The translations under genes and the position numbers were made by a program. Below are positions 33,296 to 41,955 of a DNA stretch of 64,000 bases, piece after piece. Positions within the stretch are counted from its first letter, which is position 1. Each line of letters begins with the position of its first letter. Under the pieces are notes generated by a model. The model worked only from the letters and a program-made list of their open reading frames with translations. It was not told the origin of the DNA and searched no databases. The stretch is from Azospirillum melinis (GTDB taxonomy: Bacteria > Pseudomonadota > Alphaproteobacteria > Azospirillales > Azospirillaceae): contig NZ_WHOS01000013.1 of NCBI RefSeq assembly GCF_013340935.1, forward strand, positions 1 to 64,000, in the 5' to 3' direction.

Positions 33296-34510
33296 ATGAC
33301 AGTGTTCGATGACGGCGCGGCGCCGGATGCGGCCCGCTCCCTGGGCCCCCTCCACGGCATCCGCGTCCTCGACCTCTCCCGTGTCCTGGCCGGCCCCTGG
33401 TGCACCCAGTGCCTGGCCGACCTGGGCGCGCAGGTCCTGAAGATCGAGAGCCCCGGCGACGGCGACGAAACCCGGAGCTGGGGTCCGCCCTACATGGGCG
33501 ATCTGGCCGCCTACTACACCTGCGCCAACCGGTCGAAGCACAGCCTGACCGTCGACCTCAAGAGTGCCGAGGGCCAGCGCCTCATCCGCGATCTGGCCGC
33601 CGAGGCCGATATCCTGATCGAGAACTTCAAGCTCGGCACCCTCGACCGCTTCGGGCTCGGCTATGACGACCTGAAGCCGGTCAATCCGGCCCTGATCTAT
33701 TGCTCGGTCTCCGGCTATGGCCGGACGGGGCCGGAAGCGGCCCGCGCCGGCTATGACTTCGTCATCCAGGGCGAGACCGGCCTGATGTCGGTGACCGGAT
33801 TTCCCGACGGGCCGCCGACCAAGGTCGGCGTCGCCGTCTCCGATCTCTTCTCGGGCCTCTATGCCTCGCAGGCGATCCTCGCCGCCCTGCTCGGCCGCCA
33901 GCGGACCGGGCGCGGACAGTTCCTCGACGTGGCGCTGTTCGACTGCCAGCTGGCGGCGATGGCCAATGTCGCCGCCGGAGCCCTCGCCACCGGGACGGAG
34001 TCCCGGCGCTACGGCAATGCCCATCCCAACGTCGTGCCCTACGAGGTGTTCGAGACGTCCGACGGGCCGTTCGTGCTCGCCATCGGCAACGACCGGCAGT
34101 TCCGCACGCTGTGCGAGGCCGTGCTCGAGGACATCGCGATGCGCGACGATCCGGCCTTCCGCACCAATGCCGACCGCGTCGCCAACCGCGTCCTGCTCAG
34201 CCAGCGGCTCGCCGCCCGGTTCCGCGAGCGGCCCCGCGCCCACTGGATGGAGCGGCTCGCCGCCCGCAGCCTGCCCGCCGGTGCGGTGCGCTCCGTCGTC
34301 CAGGCGCTCGCCTCCGATCAGGTCGCGGGGCGCAACCTGCTCCACAGCTTCGAGACCGCGAGCGGCGGACCGATTCGCGTCGTCGGCTATCCGGTGAAGT
34401 TCGAAGACGGCCTGCCGCCGCCCGGCCGTCCTCCCGCCCAGGGTGAAGGCGGCGGGGAGATCGCAAAGCAGTGGCTGGGGAGCCGATCTGGAGCCGGCCG
34501 GACCCAATGA
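33296..34510 (+). CDS. CaiB/BaiF (class III) CoA-transferase
   Basis: 404-residue class III CoA-transferase, paralogue of the protein at 19018-20232. GIRVLDLSRVLAGPWCTQ at the N-terminus, ADLGAQVLKIESPG, NRSKHSLTVDLKS and the catalytic region GQFLDVALFDCQ (about 203-214) are all present. It transfers CoA to the acid made or imported by this operon. A weak GAAGAA ribosome site precedes ATG 33296, 67 nt after the enolase-type gene. The in-frame extension to 33083 overlaps that gene and is not used. Confidence 0.92.
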   Translation: MTVFDDGAAPDAARSLGPLHGIRVLDLSRVLAGPWCTQCLADLGAQVLKIESPGDGDETRSWGPPYMGDLAAYYTCANRSKHSLTVDLKSAEGQRLIRDLAAEADILIENFKLGTLDRFGLGYDDLKPVNPALIYCSVSGYGRTGPEAARAGYDFVIQGETGLMSVTGFPDGPPTKVGVAVSDLFSGLYASQAILAALLGRQRTGRGQFLDVALFDCQLAAMANVAAGALATGTESRRYGNAHPNVVPYEVFETSDGPFVLAIGNDRQFRTLCEAVLEDIAMRDDPAFRTNADRVANRVLLSQRLAARFRERPRAHWMERLAARSLPAGAVRSVVQALASDQVAGRNLLHSFETASGGPIRVVGYPVKFEDGLPPPGRPPAQGEGGGEIAKQWLGSRSGAGRTQ

Positions 34511-34611
34511 CACGCAAAAACCTTGACACATCTTCCGGGAGAGCACAGGTCCGACGGCTGGGCCGGCCTGCCGCCCAGTCTCCCGGCAGGACAACGACAC
34601 AGGGCACAGCC

Positions 34612-35448
34612 ATGGTGAAAAGCGCGGACGAGGAACGGACCAAGGCCGGCAACGACGGTGAGCGCGAAGGACCGGCCGGCACGCTCGCCCGCGGGCTGGC
34701 GATCCTCGACGCCATCGTCGATGCCCCGCAGCCGCTGATGCTCGGCGAGGTCGCGGCGCTGACCCGTCTGGACCAGAGCACGACGCTGCGCCTGCTGCGC
34801 ACGCTGGAGGACAGCGGCTACGTCGTCCGTCTGGCCGATTCCAAGCGCTATGCGCCGTCGCCCAAGGGCCTGCTGCCGCTGCCGCTGATGCATCCCATCA
34901 ACCAGCTTCGGCGGGAATCGCACTCCGTGCTGATCGAGCTGGCGCGCAATTTGCGGGAAACCGTGGTGCTCGTCCTCTATCTCAGCACCGAGCGGATGGT
35001 GACCGACATCGCCCAGGCTCCGGGATCGCTGTCGCCCTATTACAACACGTGGCTCCAGGGGCCGCTGCACGGCTCCGGCTCGGGCAAGGCGCTGCTGCTC
35101 AGCCTCGATCCGGAACAGCGTGCCGCCGTCCTCGGGCCGGAGCCCTACAAGGTCTACACCCCGCAGACGATCGTCAACCGCGCCGAGCTGGACGAGGATC
35201 TGCGGGTCTCCGCCCTGCGGGGCTATGTGGTGGCGCATGACGAACACCATGTCGGCCTGACCGCCATCGCCGCCAACATCCCCACTTGGAACAACGGCCA
35301 TGTCGGCTGTCTGGTGGTGACCGGGCATTCCCGCGACATGGACGAGGCCAGGATCGCCGGCATCGGCGAGGAGCTGGTCCGGGTGGCGAAGCTGATGCCC
35401 TATCAGCTCGGCAGCCTCCGCTCCGTCGCGCATGTCGTGGGGAAATGA
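34612..35448 (+). CDS. IclR-family transcriptional regulator
   Basis: 278-residue regulator. A winged helix-turn-helix at about 25-80 (ARGLAILDAIVDA, then TRLDQSTTLRLLRTLEDSGYV) is followed by an IclR effector-binding domain (about 95-270, with GSGSGKALL and GYVVAHDEHHVGLTAIAA). These regulators sense aromatic or small organic acids and commonly control the operon in which they lie. Start is ambiguous: ATG 34507 overlaps the transferase stop (ATGA) but adds an unconserved stretch, while ATG 34612 places the helix-turn-helix at the usual distance. A location between catabolic genes is unusual, as IclR genes are more often divergent. Confidence 0.9.
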   Translation: MVKSADEERTKAGNDGEREGPAGTLARGLAILDAIVDAPQPLMLGEVAALTRLDQSTTLRLLRTLEDSGYVVRLADSKRYAPSPKGLLPLPLMHPINQLRRESHSVLIELARNLRETVVLVLYLSTERMVTDIAQAPGSLSPYYNTWLQGPLHGSGSGKALLLSLDPEQRAAVLGPEPYKVYTPQTIVNRAELDEDLRVSALRGYVVAHDEHHVGLTAIAANIPTWNNGHVGCLVVTGHSRDMDEARIAGIGEELVRVAKLMPYQLGSLRSVAHVVGK

Positions 35449-35488
35449 GCGTCTCGACAATCACAATCGATCCGAAGGGAGAGGAAAC

Positions 35489-35680
35489 ATGCCTATCGTC
35501 AACATCACCCTGATCAAGGGCCGGTCGCAGGAAAAGAAGGCCGCCATGTACCGCGAGGTCACGGAGGCGATCCACCGCACCCTCGGCGCGCCACGCGAAA
35601 GCGTGCGCATCATGGTGAACGAGATCGAGCCCGAGCATTTCGCCGTCGCCGGAGAGGCCAAGACCGGCCCGTCGTCGTAA
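35489..35680 (+). CDS. 4-oxalocrotonate tautomerase family enzyme
   Basis: 63-residue tautomerase of classical 4-OT length. After removal of Met the catalytic Pro1 is exposed (PIVNITL). Counting from it, Arg11 (KGRS), Arg39 (SVRIM) and Phe50 (HFAV) all match the positions used by 4-oxalocrotonate tautomerase, so it should be an active enol-keto tautomerase working as a hexamer. An AAGGGAGAGGA ribosome site fixes the ATG at 35489. A dienol intermediate from a dehydratase or hydrolase step would be its substrate; no meta-cleavage genes are nearby, which makes its role here unclear. Confidence 0.93.
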   Translation: MPIVNITLIKGRSQEKKAAMYREVTEAIHRTLGAPRESVRIMVNEIEPEHFAVAGEAKTGPSS

Positions 35681-35817
35681 CGCGCCGGCCTTAAGCCACC
35701 GCACATCGCTGACGTGCAGCGACGCTTCGGCCGACCGCCGGAGCGACGGGAGTCGTGCGTCCGCAAGGCAGGGCGACGGACCGCCGCCTTGCCGACGCAC
35801 TGGAAAGGATGATCTCG

Positions 35818-37515
35818 ATGAACAACGGATCCGCCCCGGCCACCGGTGGGCGCCTTCTGGTCGACATGCTGCGCCTGAACGGGGTCGACCGGGTTTTCTG
35901 CGTGCCGGGCGAAAGCTACCTCGCCGTGCTCGACGCGCTGGTCGATGCCCCGGAGATCGCGGTCACCATCTGCCGGCACGAGGGCGGAGCGGCGATGATG
36001 GCCGAGGCCTACGGCAAATGCACCGGCCGCCCCGGCATCTGCTTCGTCACCCGTGGGCCGGGCGCCACCAACGCCAGCCACGGCGTCCACATCGCGCACC
36101 AGGATTCCACGCCGATGATCCTCTTCATCGGCCAGATCGAACGGAGCGCGCAGGAGCGCGAGGCCTTCCAGGAGGTCGATTACCGCCGCATGTACGGCCC
36201 GCTCAGCAAATGGGTGGCGCAGATCGACGAGGCCGGCCGCATCCCCGAGATGGTCGGCCGCGCCTTCTACACGGCGACATCCGGCCGTCCGGGACCGGTG
36301 GTGCTCGCCCTTCCTGAGGATATGCTGGTCGAACGGGCGGCCCCCCGCCCGGTCGCACCCTACCGCCCGGTCGAGCCCGGCCTGCGGCCGGAGGATCTGG
36401 CGGAGCTGGAGCGGCTGCTGGCTGCTGCCGAAAGGCCGCTCCTGCTGGTTGGCGGCGGCGGCTGGACTGCGGAGGCCTGCGACGACATCCGCCGCTTCGC
36501 CGAAGCGTGGGACCTGCCGGTCGGCGTGTCCTTCCGCTCGCAGGATCTGTTCGACAACGCCCATCCCAACTATGCCGGCGATCTCGGCCTCGGCGTCAAC
36601 CCCGCCCTGGCCAGGACCGTCCAGGAGGCCGACCTGCTGCTCGTCGTCGGTCCGCGGCTGGGAGAAGCGACGACCGGCGGCTACACGCTGCTCGACATCC
36701 CGTGTCCGCGCCAGACCCTGGTGCATGTCCATGCCGGGGTCGAGGAGCTGGGCCGCGTCTACCAGCCGGCGCTCGCCATCAATGCCGGCATGCGCACGAC
36801 CGCCAGGGCGCTCGCCGCGCTGGCACCGCCGGCCTCCCGCCGGAACCCGGAACGGCTCCGGGAACGCACCAAAGCCATCCACGACGCCTATCTCGCCTGG
36901 ACCGACCCGCCGTCCATCCCCGGCCCGCTGCAGATGGGCGAGATCATGGGCTGGCTGCGCGAGACCCTGCCGCCGGACACCATCGTCACCAACGGTGCCG
37001 GTAATTTCGCCATCTGGCCGAACCGATTCCACCGCTACCGCCGGTTCCGCACCATGCTGGCGCCGACCTCCGGTTCGATGGGCTATGGCATTCCGGCGGC
37101 AATCGCGGCGAAGCTGCTGCATCCGGAGCGGCCGGTGGTGGCCTTCGCCGGCGACGGCTGCTTCATGATGAGCGTGCAGGAACTCGCGACCGCCGCCCAG
37201 TACGAGGCGGCAATCGTGGTGGTACTGGTCAACAACGGCATGTTCGGCACCATCCGCATGCACCAGGAGCGCGAATACCCCCGGCGCGTCAGCGGCACCG
37301 AGCTGAAGAATCCCGACTTCGTCACCCTGGCGCAGAGCTTCGGCGCCCATGCCGAACGCATCACCCGGACCGGGGAGTTCATGCCGGCCTTCGAGCGCGC
37401 CATGGCGGCAGGACGCCTCGCCCTGCTGGAACTGGTCATCGATCCGGAAGCCATCAGCCCGACGCACACGGTGACGAGCCTGCGCGAACAGGCGGACCGG
37501 GCCCGCGGCGCCTGA
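35818..37515 (+). CDS. Thiamine-diphosphate enzyme, acetolactate synthase/benzoylformate decarboxylase family
   Basis: 565-residue ThDP-dependent enzyme with the three usual domains. The pyrimidine-binding domain carries the activating Glu in CRHEGGAAMM (about 51), a middle domain covers about 190-335, and the pyrophosphate domain has the GDG-x-NN cofactor motif starting FAGDGCFMM (about 443) and ending VLVNNG. Family reactions are 2-oxo acid decarboxylation or carboligation (acetolactate synthase, benzoylformate decarboxylase, oxalyl-CoA decarboxylase). Followed by an aldehyde dehydrogenase, decarboxylation of a 2-oxo acid to an aldehyde is the simplest reading. ATG 35818 follows GGAAAGGA by 8 nt. 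Confidence 0.9.
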   Translation: MNNGSAPATGGRLLVDMLRLNGVDRVFCVPGESYLAVLDALVDAPEIAVTICRHEGGAAMMAEAYGKCTGRPGICFVTRGPGATNASHGVHIAHQDSTPMILFIGQIERSAQEREAFQEVDYRRMYGPLSKWVAQIDEAGRIPEMVGRAFYTATSGRPGPVVLALPEDMLVERAAPRPVAPYRPVEPGLRPEDLAELERLLAAAERPLLLVGGGGWTAEACDDIRRFAEAWDLPVGVSFRSQDLFDNAHPNYAGDLGLGVNPALARTVQEADLLLVVGPRLGEATTGGYTLLDIPCPRQTLVHVHAGVEELGRVYQPALAINAGMRTTARALAALAPPASRRNPERLRERTKAIHDAYLAWTDPPSIPGPLQMGEIMGWLRETLPPDTIVTNGAGNFAIWPNRFHRYRRFRTMLAPTSGSMGYGIPAAIAAKLLHPERPVVAFAGDGCFMMSVQELATAAQYEAAIVVVLVNNGMFGTIRMHQEREYPRRVSGTELKNPDFVTLAQSFGAHAERITRTGEFMPAFERAMAAGRLALLELVIDPEAISPTHTVTSLREQADRARGA

Positions 37516-37604
37516 CCGCCGGCCGGCACGGAAAACCGGCCCGATGAATCAGGCCCGACAAACCGGAGTTGTCCCGCCCACCTGCGGACCAGGAACCTCA
37601 CGAC

Positions 37605-37766
37605 ATGCTGACCTTCGACGATTGCCTCGCGCTCACCGACCTTCCCGCGGACAGGCTGCCGCTGGTGGACGGCATGGGGACCGTCTCCGCCTTCCTGCTG
37701 ATGTCCGACAGCGCCACGTCGGATGCCGGATGCTCCCAGGGCGCCGCTCAGGAGACGCAGCCATGA
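37605..37766 (+). CDS. Small coupled ORF (53 residues), unknown
   Basis: Encodes a 53-residue acidic peptide beginning MLTFDDCLALTDLP. I do not recognise a function; the first dozen residues recall short hypothetical proteins of proteobacteria that start with a similar FxDCL motif, but the rest does not follow. The case for reality is its stop, which overlaps the aldehyde-dehydrogenase start as ATGA (37763-37766), and AGGAACC 9 nt before its ATG. It may be a translational-coupling leader for the dehydrogenase, a small subunit, or chance. Confidence 0.5.
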   Translation: MLTFDDCLALTDLPADRLPLVDGMGTVSAFLLMSDSATSDAGCSQGAAQETQP

Positions 37767-39190
37767 AACACAACCACATCGCCGGCCGCTGGATGGCCGG
37801 CGGCGACGGACTCGACAACGTCAATCCGTCCGACACCACCGACATCGTCGGCAGCTATGCCGTTGCCGACGGCGGCATGGTCGCGGAGGCGGCCCAGGCC
37901 GCAAGGGCCGCCTTTCCGGCCTGGGCGCGCAGCACACCCCAGCAGCGCGCCGATATCCTCGATGCCGTCGGCAGCGAGCTGCTCGCACGCAGGGAGGAGC
38001 TTGGAACCCTGCTGTCGCGGGAGGAAGGGAAGATCCTGGCGGACGGCATCGCCGAAGTGGTCCGCGCCGCCCAGGTCTTCAAGTTCTTTGCCGGCGAGGC
38101 CCTGCGCATCCCCGGCGAGAAGGTCGCGTCCACGCGCCCCGGGGTCGAGGTCGACATCCTGCGCGAGCCCGTAGGCGTCATCGGCATCATCACGCCGTGG
38201 AACTTCCCGATGGCCATCCCGGCCTGGAAGATCGCCCCGGCGCTCGCCTACGGCAACTGCGTGGTTTTCAAGCCCGCCGAACTCGTTCCCGGATCGGCCT
38301 GGGCGCTGGCCGAGATCGTCACGCGCGCCGGCGTGCCGGCCGGCGTGTTCAATCTCGTCATGGGGCCGGGGTCGCTGATCGGGGACGCCCTGGTCGACGG
38401 GGTGGATGCCGTGACCTTCACCGGCTCGGTCGCCACCGGACGCCGGGTGGCGCAGCGGGCGGTCGGCCGCATGATCCGATGCCAGCTTGAGATGGGCGGC
38501 AAGAACCCGATGGTCGTGCTGGACGACGCCGACCTCGACATTGCCGTCGATGCCGCGGTGAACGGATCCTTCCTCCAGACCGGTCAGCGCTGCACCGCCT
38601 CGTCGCGCCTTGTCGTCACCGAAGGCATCCATGACCGTTTCGTCGCCGCGGTGACGGAACGGCTGGAACGGCTCGCGGTCGGCCATGCGCTGAAACCGGG
38701 AACCGAGATCGGACCGGTGGTGGACAGCCGGCAGCTGGAGCAGGATCTGTCCTACATCGCCATTGCCGAGCAGGAGGGCGCGCGGCGGCGGTGCGGCGGG
38801 CAGCGGCTGACCAGGGAAACGCCCGGCTTCTATCTTTCGCCATGCCTGTTCACCGAAACCACAAACGCCATGCGCATCAACCGAGAGGAAGTGTTCGGGC
38901 CGGTCGCCGGCGTCATCCGCGTGAGGGATTACGACGAGGCGCTCAGCGTGGCGAACGATACCCCCTTCGGCCTGTCGTCGGGCATCTGCACCAGTTCGCT
39001 GAAACACGCGACCCATTTCCGCGCCAACTCCGCGGCGGGGCTGGTCATGGTCAATCTGCCGACCGCCGGCCTGGACTTCCATGTTCCGTTCGGCGGACGC
39101 AAGGGCTCCAGCTATGGCCCGCGCGAACAGGGGCGTTATGCGGTGGAGTTCTACACCTCCGTCAAGACCGCCTATGTGCGGGCCGGGTGA
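37763..39190 (+). CDS. NAD(P)-dependent aldehyde dehydrogenase
   Basis: 475-residue ALDH-superfamily enzyme. The nucleotide-binding region includes IITPWNFPMAIPAWK (about 140-154). The general-base Glu lies in LEMGGKNP (about 243) and the catalytic Cys in TGQRCTASS (about 277). Substrate-pocket and C-terminal motifs (EVFGPVAGVI, then FGGRKGSSYGPREQG) are intact. Length and motifs resemble semialdehyde dehydrogenases of the 2,5-dioxovalerate type. It would oxidise the aldehyde released by the ThDP enzyme upstream to a carboxylate, which the CaiB transferase could load with CoA. ATG 37763 is coupled to the tiny ORF upstream. Confidence 0.93.
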   Translation: MKHNHIAGRWMAGGDGLDNVNPSDTTDIVGSYAVADGGMVAEAAQAARAAFPAWARSTPQQRADILDAVGSELLARREELGTLLSREEGKILADGIAEVVRAAQVFKFFAGEALRIPGEKVASTRPGVEVDILREPVGVIGIITPWNFPMAIPAWKIAPALAYGNCVVFKPAELVPGSAWALAEIVTRAGVPAGVFNLVMGPGSLIGDALVDGVDAVTFTGSVATGRRVAQRAVGRMIRCQLEMGGKNPMVVLDDADLDIAVDAAVNGSFLQTGQRCTASSRLVVTEGIHDRFVAAVTERLERLAVGHALKPGTEIGPVVDSRQLEQDLSYIAIAEQEGARRRCGGQRLTRETPGFYLSPCLFTETTNAMRINREEVFGPVAGVIRVRDYDEALSVANDTPFGLSSGICTSSLKHATHFRANSAAGLVMVNLPTAGLDFHVPFGGRKGSSYGPREQGRYAVEFYTSVKTAYVRAG

Positions 39191-39233
39191 AGACGCAGCG
39201 GGTGTACGGCCTCGGCATTTAGGTCGGGGAGTT

Positions 39234-39265
39234 TAAAGGATTTATTTCCTTTATATTGACAATAT
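39234..39265. promoter_or_regulatory. Two adjoining palindromes upstream of the ParB-like gene
   Basis: TAAAGGA-N6-TCCTTTA (39234-39253) is followed immediately by ATATTG-A-CAATAT (39253-39265). Both are perfect and sit in the AT-richest patch of this intergenic region, 82 nt before the ParB-like start. They look like overlapping operator/promoter elements; neither resembles the canonical parS sequence. Confidence 0.5.
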
Positions 39266-39346
39266 GCCTGCGAATCGGCACTGTCGTCGTCGCCCGCGGG
39301 CCAGCTGCGCCCGCAAATTCCCCCGCGCCCTGGGAGTTCGTGTGCC

Positions 39347-40186
39347 ATGAGCCTTGCCGCCATGGGTGACGCCGCCTGCATTGCCGTCGCCGCCATCGCC
39401 GTGCCCGACAGCCATGCCCGCCGCCGCATCGACGACGACGGGCTGGATTCGCTCGCCCGATCCATCGAAGAGGTCGGGCTGTTGCAGCCCATCATGGTCC
39501 GTCCGCTGGGGAATGGACGGTACGAGCTGCTGGCCGGCGCAAGGCGGCTGCGTGCGATGCAGGCGCTGGGCCGGGCCGGCGTGCCGGCGGTGCCGGTGAC
39601 CAACGAAGGCGCCGCGGTGCTGTCGCTGGTGGAGAACATGCAGCGCCAGGGGCTGGACGCGCTGGAACTGGCCGAAGCGCTCCAGCGGCTGGTGGAGCGG
39701 GGCTGGGGACGCGAAGCGCTGGCCCGGCTGGTCGGACGCAGCACAAGCTGGATCGGCGACATGCTGGGCCTGAACCGGCTGCCGGACTGGATCAAAATGG
39801 AATACCCGCAGGTGCGGCGGGTGGTGTCGCGCTCGCTGCTGGTGGAGATCGCGCGGGTGCGCGACGTGTCGGCGCAGGCGGAGCTGTGGCGGCAGGCGGC
39901 GGGCGGAGCGCTCACCGTGCGGCAGGCACGGCGGATGCGGCGCGAGGCGCTGCCGGCAGTCCCGCGCGCTTTGTCGGCGGTGCGGCGCTGCGCCCGCCAG
40001 CTGGACCGGATCGACACGGCGGCGGATCTGGCGGAGAAGGACCGGTCGGCGCTGCTGGCCCTGCGCGACAGGATCGACTTGCTGCTCGGCGCCGGAGGCG
40101 GGGGCGGGAGCGCGGATGAGGCCCGCGGCTTTCCCATTGGCCGTCTCCAGGCGGGAGGTGTCGTGGCCGCCGCGGATGCCCGGTGA
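39347..40186 (+). CDS. ParB/RepB/Spo0J-family DNA-binding protein
   Basis: 279-residue protein. The N-terminal ParB/Srx nuclease-like domain (about 10-100) carries SIEEVGLLQPIMVRP, YELLAGARRLRAM and VENMQRQGLD, which correspond to the CTP/nucleotide-binding boxes of ParB. A helix-turn-helix follows (about 118-145, EALARLVGRSTSWIGDMLGL). The C-terminal part is Ala/Arg-rich and ends in a Gly-rich, possibly unstructured tail. There is no ParA gene beside it, so it may be a plasmid/chromid maintenance protein, an orphan regulator of the KorB/Noc sort, or a relic of a partition locus. It interrupts two catabolic operons with which it has no evident connection. Confidence 0.88.
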   Translation: MSLAAMGDAACIAVAAIAVPDSHARRRIDDDGLDSLARSIEEVGLLQPIMVRPLGNGRYELLAGARRLRAMQALGRAGVPAVPVTNEGAAVLSLVENMQRQGLDALELAEALQRLVERGWGREALARLVGRSTSWIGDMLGLNRLPDWIKMEYPQVRRVVSRSLLVEIARVRDVSAQAELWRQAAGGALTVRQARRMRREALPAVPRALSAVRRCARQLDRIDTAADLAEKDRSALLALRDRIDLLLGAGGGGGSADEARGFPIGRLQAGGVVAAADAR

Positions 40187-40365
40187 AGGGAATGGCCGTC
40201 GGTCTTCGGCGGCGCCAAGGAGCGCGGCATCTTCGGCCGTCAAACACTCAGGTCACGCCAGAACATCCTTTCACGGGCGTGCCCGCGGGCAGTCTTCGGA
40301 AGAACCCTTCGAGGGGCACGCGCTAACCTCGGCCGGCACTCCTGCACGATCTGAAAGGATGCAAG

Positions 40366-41130
40366 ATGCTGAGGATGGATCGTTTATCCACGACGCTGGT
40401 CCGGCTGACCATGGACAGGCCGCCCGCCAATGCGCTCTCCTTCGACCTGATCCAGGCACTGGCGGACGATATCGCCCGGTTCGGCGAAGAGGCCGACGCG
40501 CCGGCCGTGATATTGACCGGCGCCGGCGAGCGCTTCTTCAGTGCCGGCGGCGACATTCGCGAAATCGCCGCCAGGGCGGACACCGCGGTCCCGCGCATGC
40601 GCGCCTTCCACCGGCTGCTCGTCGCGCTCGAAGGCTACCGCTGCCCGCTGATGTGCGCCGTCAACGGCTATGCCGTGGGCGGGGCGCTGGAACTGGTTCT
40701 GTTCGCGGACCATGTCGTGGCGAGCGAGGGGGCCAAGTTCGGCTTTCCCGAAATCAATCATGGGCTGCTTCCCGCCGCGAAGGGCATGCGGCAGGCGATG
40801 GACCGCCTCGGGCGCCGGGCTGCCGAGCGTCTCCTCTATTCCGGGAACCTCGTTTCGGCGCAGGAGGCGAAGGCGATGGGCCTCGTCGATGACGTCGTCG
40901 GTTTCAGCGATTTGCAGGACCGGACCCGTGCCGCCGCCGAGACGCTTCGCCTGAAGGACAGGCACCTGTTCTCGGCGATCAAGCGGACCTTCGCCGATGC
41001 GCCGCGGATGACCGACGGGGAGCTGGAAGCGCGCACGCTCGGCGACATGCAGGAGTATCTGAGCCGCGGCGAGACGGCCGCGGCGCGTGACCGGTTCCTC
41101 CAGCGCAAAACGGGGCAGCAGCATGGCTGA
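40366..41130 (+). CDS. Enoyl-CoA hydratase family protein
   Basis: 254-residue crotonase-fold enzyme with both hydratase acids: Glu in VGGALEL (about 107) and Glu in FPEINHG (about 127). The oxyanion-hole pieces are RFFSAGGDI and NGYAVGG. It may hydrate the unsaturated CoA ester made in this operon. A GAAAGGA ribosome site precedes ATG 40366. It is the first gene of the plus-strand monooxygenase operon and its stop overlaps the creatininase-type gene by 8 nt. No sigma-54 or obvious strong promoter sequence is visible in the 179 nt upstream, which also contain nothing else I can name. Confidence 0.9.
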   Translation: MLRMDRLSTTLVRLTMDRPPANALSFDLIQALADDIARFGEEADAPAVILTGAGERFFSAGGDIREIAARADTAVPRMRAFHRLLVALEGYRCPLMCAVNGYAVGGALELVLFADHVVASEGAKFGFPEINHGLLPAAKGMRQAMDRLGRRAAERLLYSGNLVSAQEAKAMGLVDDVVGFSDLQDRTRAAAETLRLKDRHLFSAIKRTFADAPRMTDGELEARTLGDMQEYLSRGETAAARDRFLQRKTGQQHG

Positions 41131-41893
41131 CGGCGATCATCTCCGGCTTGAGTTCATGACCTCGCCCGAGGTCGCTCTTGCCATTGCGGGCGGCACCCGG
41201 ACCATCGTCATCCCCTGCGGGGCGGTGGAGCAGCACGGACCGCATCTGTCCCTCAGCGTCGATGCCGACCATGCGGACCATCTCGGCATCCTGGTGGCGA
41301 AGGGCGTGGGACGCGCGCTGGTGGCGCCGACCATCAGGGTCGGCTGTTCGTCCCACCATCTGGCATTTCCCGGCACGATCTCGTTGCAGGACAGCACTTT
41401 CGAAATGATCTGCCGGGACTACTGCACCAGCCTGGCGAGGCACGGGTTCGAACGCATTCTGATCTTCTCCGCCCATGTCGGCAATTCTCCGCCATTGGCC
41501 AAGATGCTGCCGCGCTTGCGGGCGGCCGTGCCCGCCTCCTGCCGCGTCTTTGCCTTCACCGATGCGAAGGCGTGGCTGGAATGCTGGCGCGATGCGGTGA
41601 GTGAGGCGGGCGGCGAGGCGATCAGGGTCGGCGGCCATGCCGATATCGCCGAAACTTCGCTGATGCTCGACATCCACCCCGGCCGGGTGCGCACGGAGCG
41701 CTACGAGGCCGGAAGGCTGGGGCTGCTTTCGCAAGGCGATCTGGAGCTGATGTGGCGCGACGGGCTTGCGGCGGTCAGCGCCAACGGCATTCTCGGCGAC
41801 CCCACCGGTTCCTCGGCGGCCATCGGCAGCCATTGCATCGAGCGCATCGCCTCGCTTCTCGTCGAGAGCTTTTCCCGGGACGAGCCGGTTTGA
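41123..41893 (+). CDS. Creatininase-family amidohydrolase
   Basis: 256-residue creatininase/MftE-type protein. The N-terminal metal site is clear in GAVEQHGPHLSL (Glu, His, about 34-45) and the Asp of DADHADH. The second part has SAHVGNS where most homologues show NGHGGN, and HADIAETS where HAGExETS is usual, so one metal-binding glutamate position appears changed. Family members hydrolyse cyclic amides (creatinine) or similar C-N bonds; MftE is a peptidase. Placement between a hydratase and a flavin monooxygenase suggests hydrolysis of a ring or amide/lactone intermediate, not creatine metabolism. ATG 41123 overlaps the previous gene. Confidence 0.85.
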   Translation: MADGDHLRLEFMTSPEVALAIAGGTRTIVIPCGAVEQHGPHLSLSVDADHADHLGILVAKGVGRALVAPTIRVGCSSHHLAFPGTISLQDSTFEMICRDYCTSLARHGFERILIFSAHVGNSPPLAKMLPRLRAAVPASCRVFAFTDAKAWLECWRDAVSEAGGEAIRVGGHADIAETSLMLDIHPGRVRTERYEAGRLGLLSQGDLELMWRDGLAAVSANGILGDPTGSSAAIGSHCIERIASLLVESFSRDEPV

Positions 41894-41955
41894 CGGCGTA
41901 CGGCCCCACGATCCGACCGGTCGTTCCTACACAAAATAATGTTCTGAACGCGCAG

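Noticed and set aside
35461-37467. Long minus-strand frame opposite the ThDP enzyme
   Set aside because: Shadow frame: no recognisable family and opposite to a protein with complete cofactor motifs.
39234-39265. parS centromere site for the ParB-like protein
   Set aside because: The palindromes do not resemble the GTTTCAC-type parS consensus and only single copies are seen.
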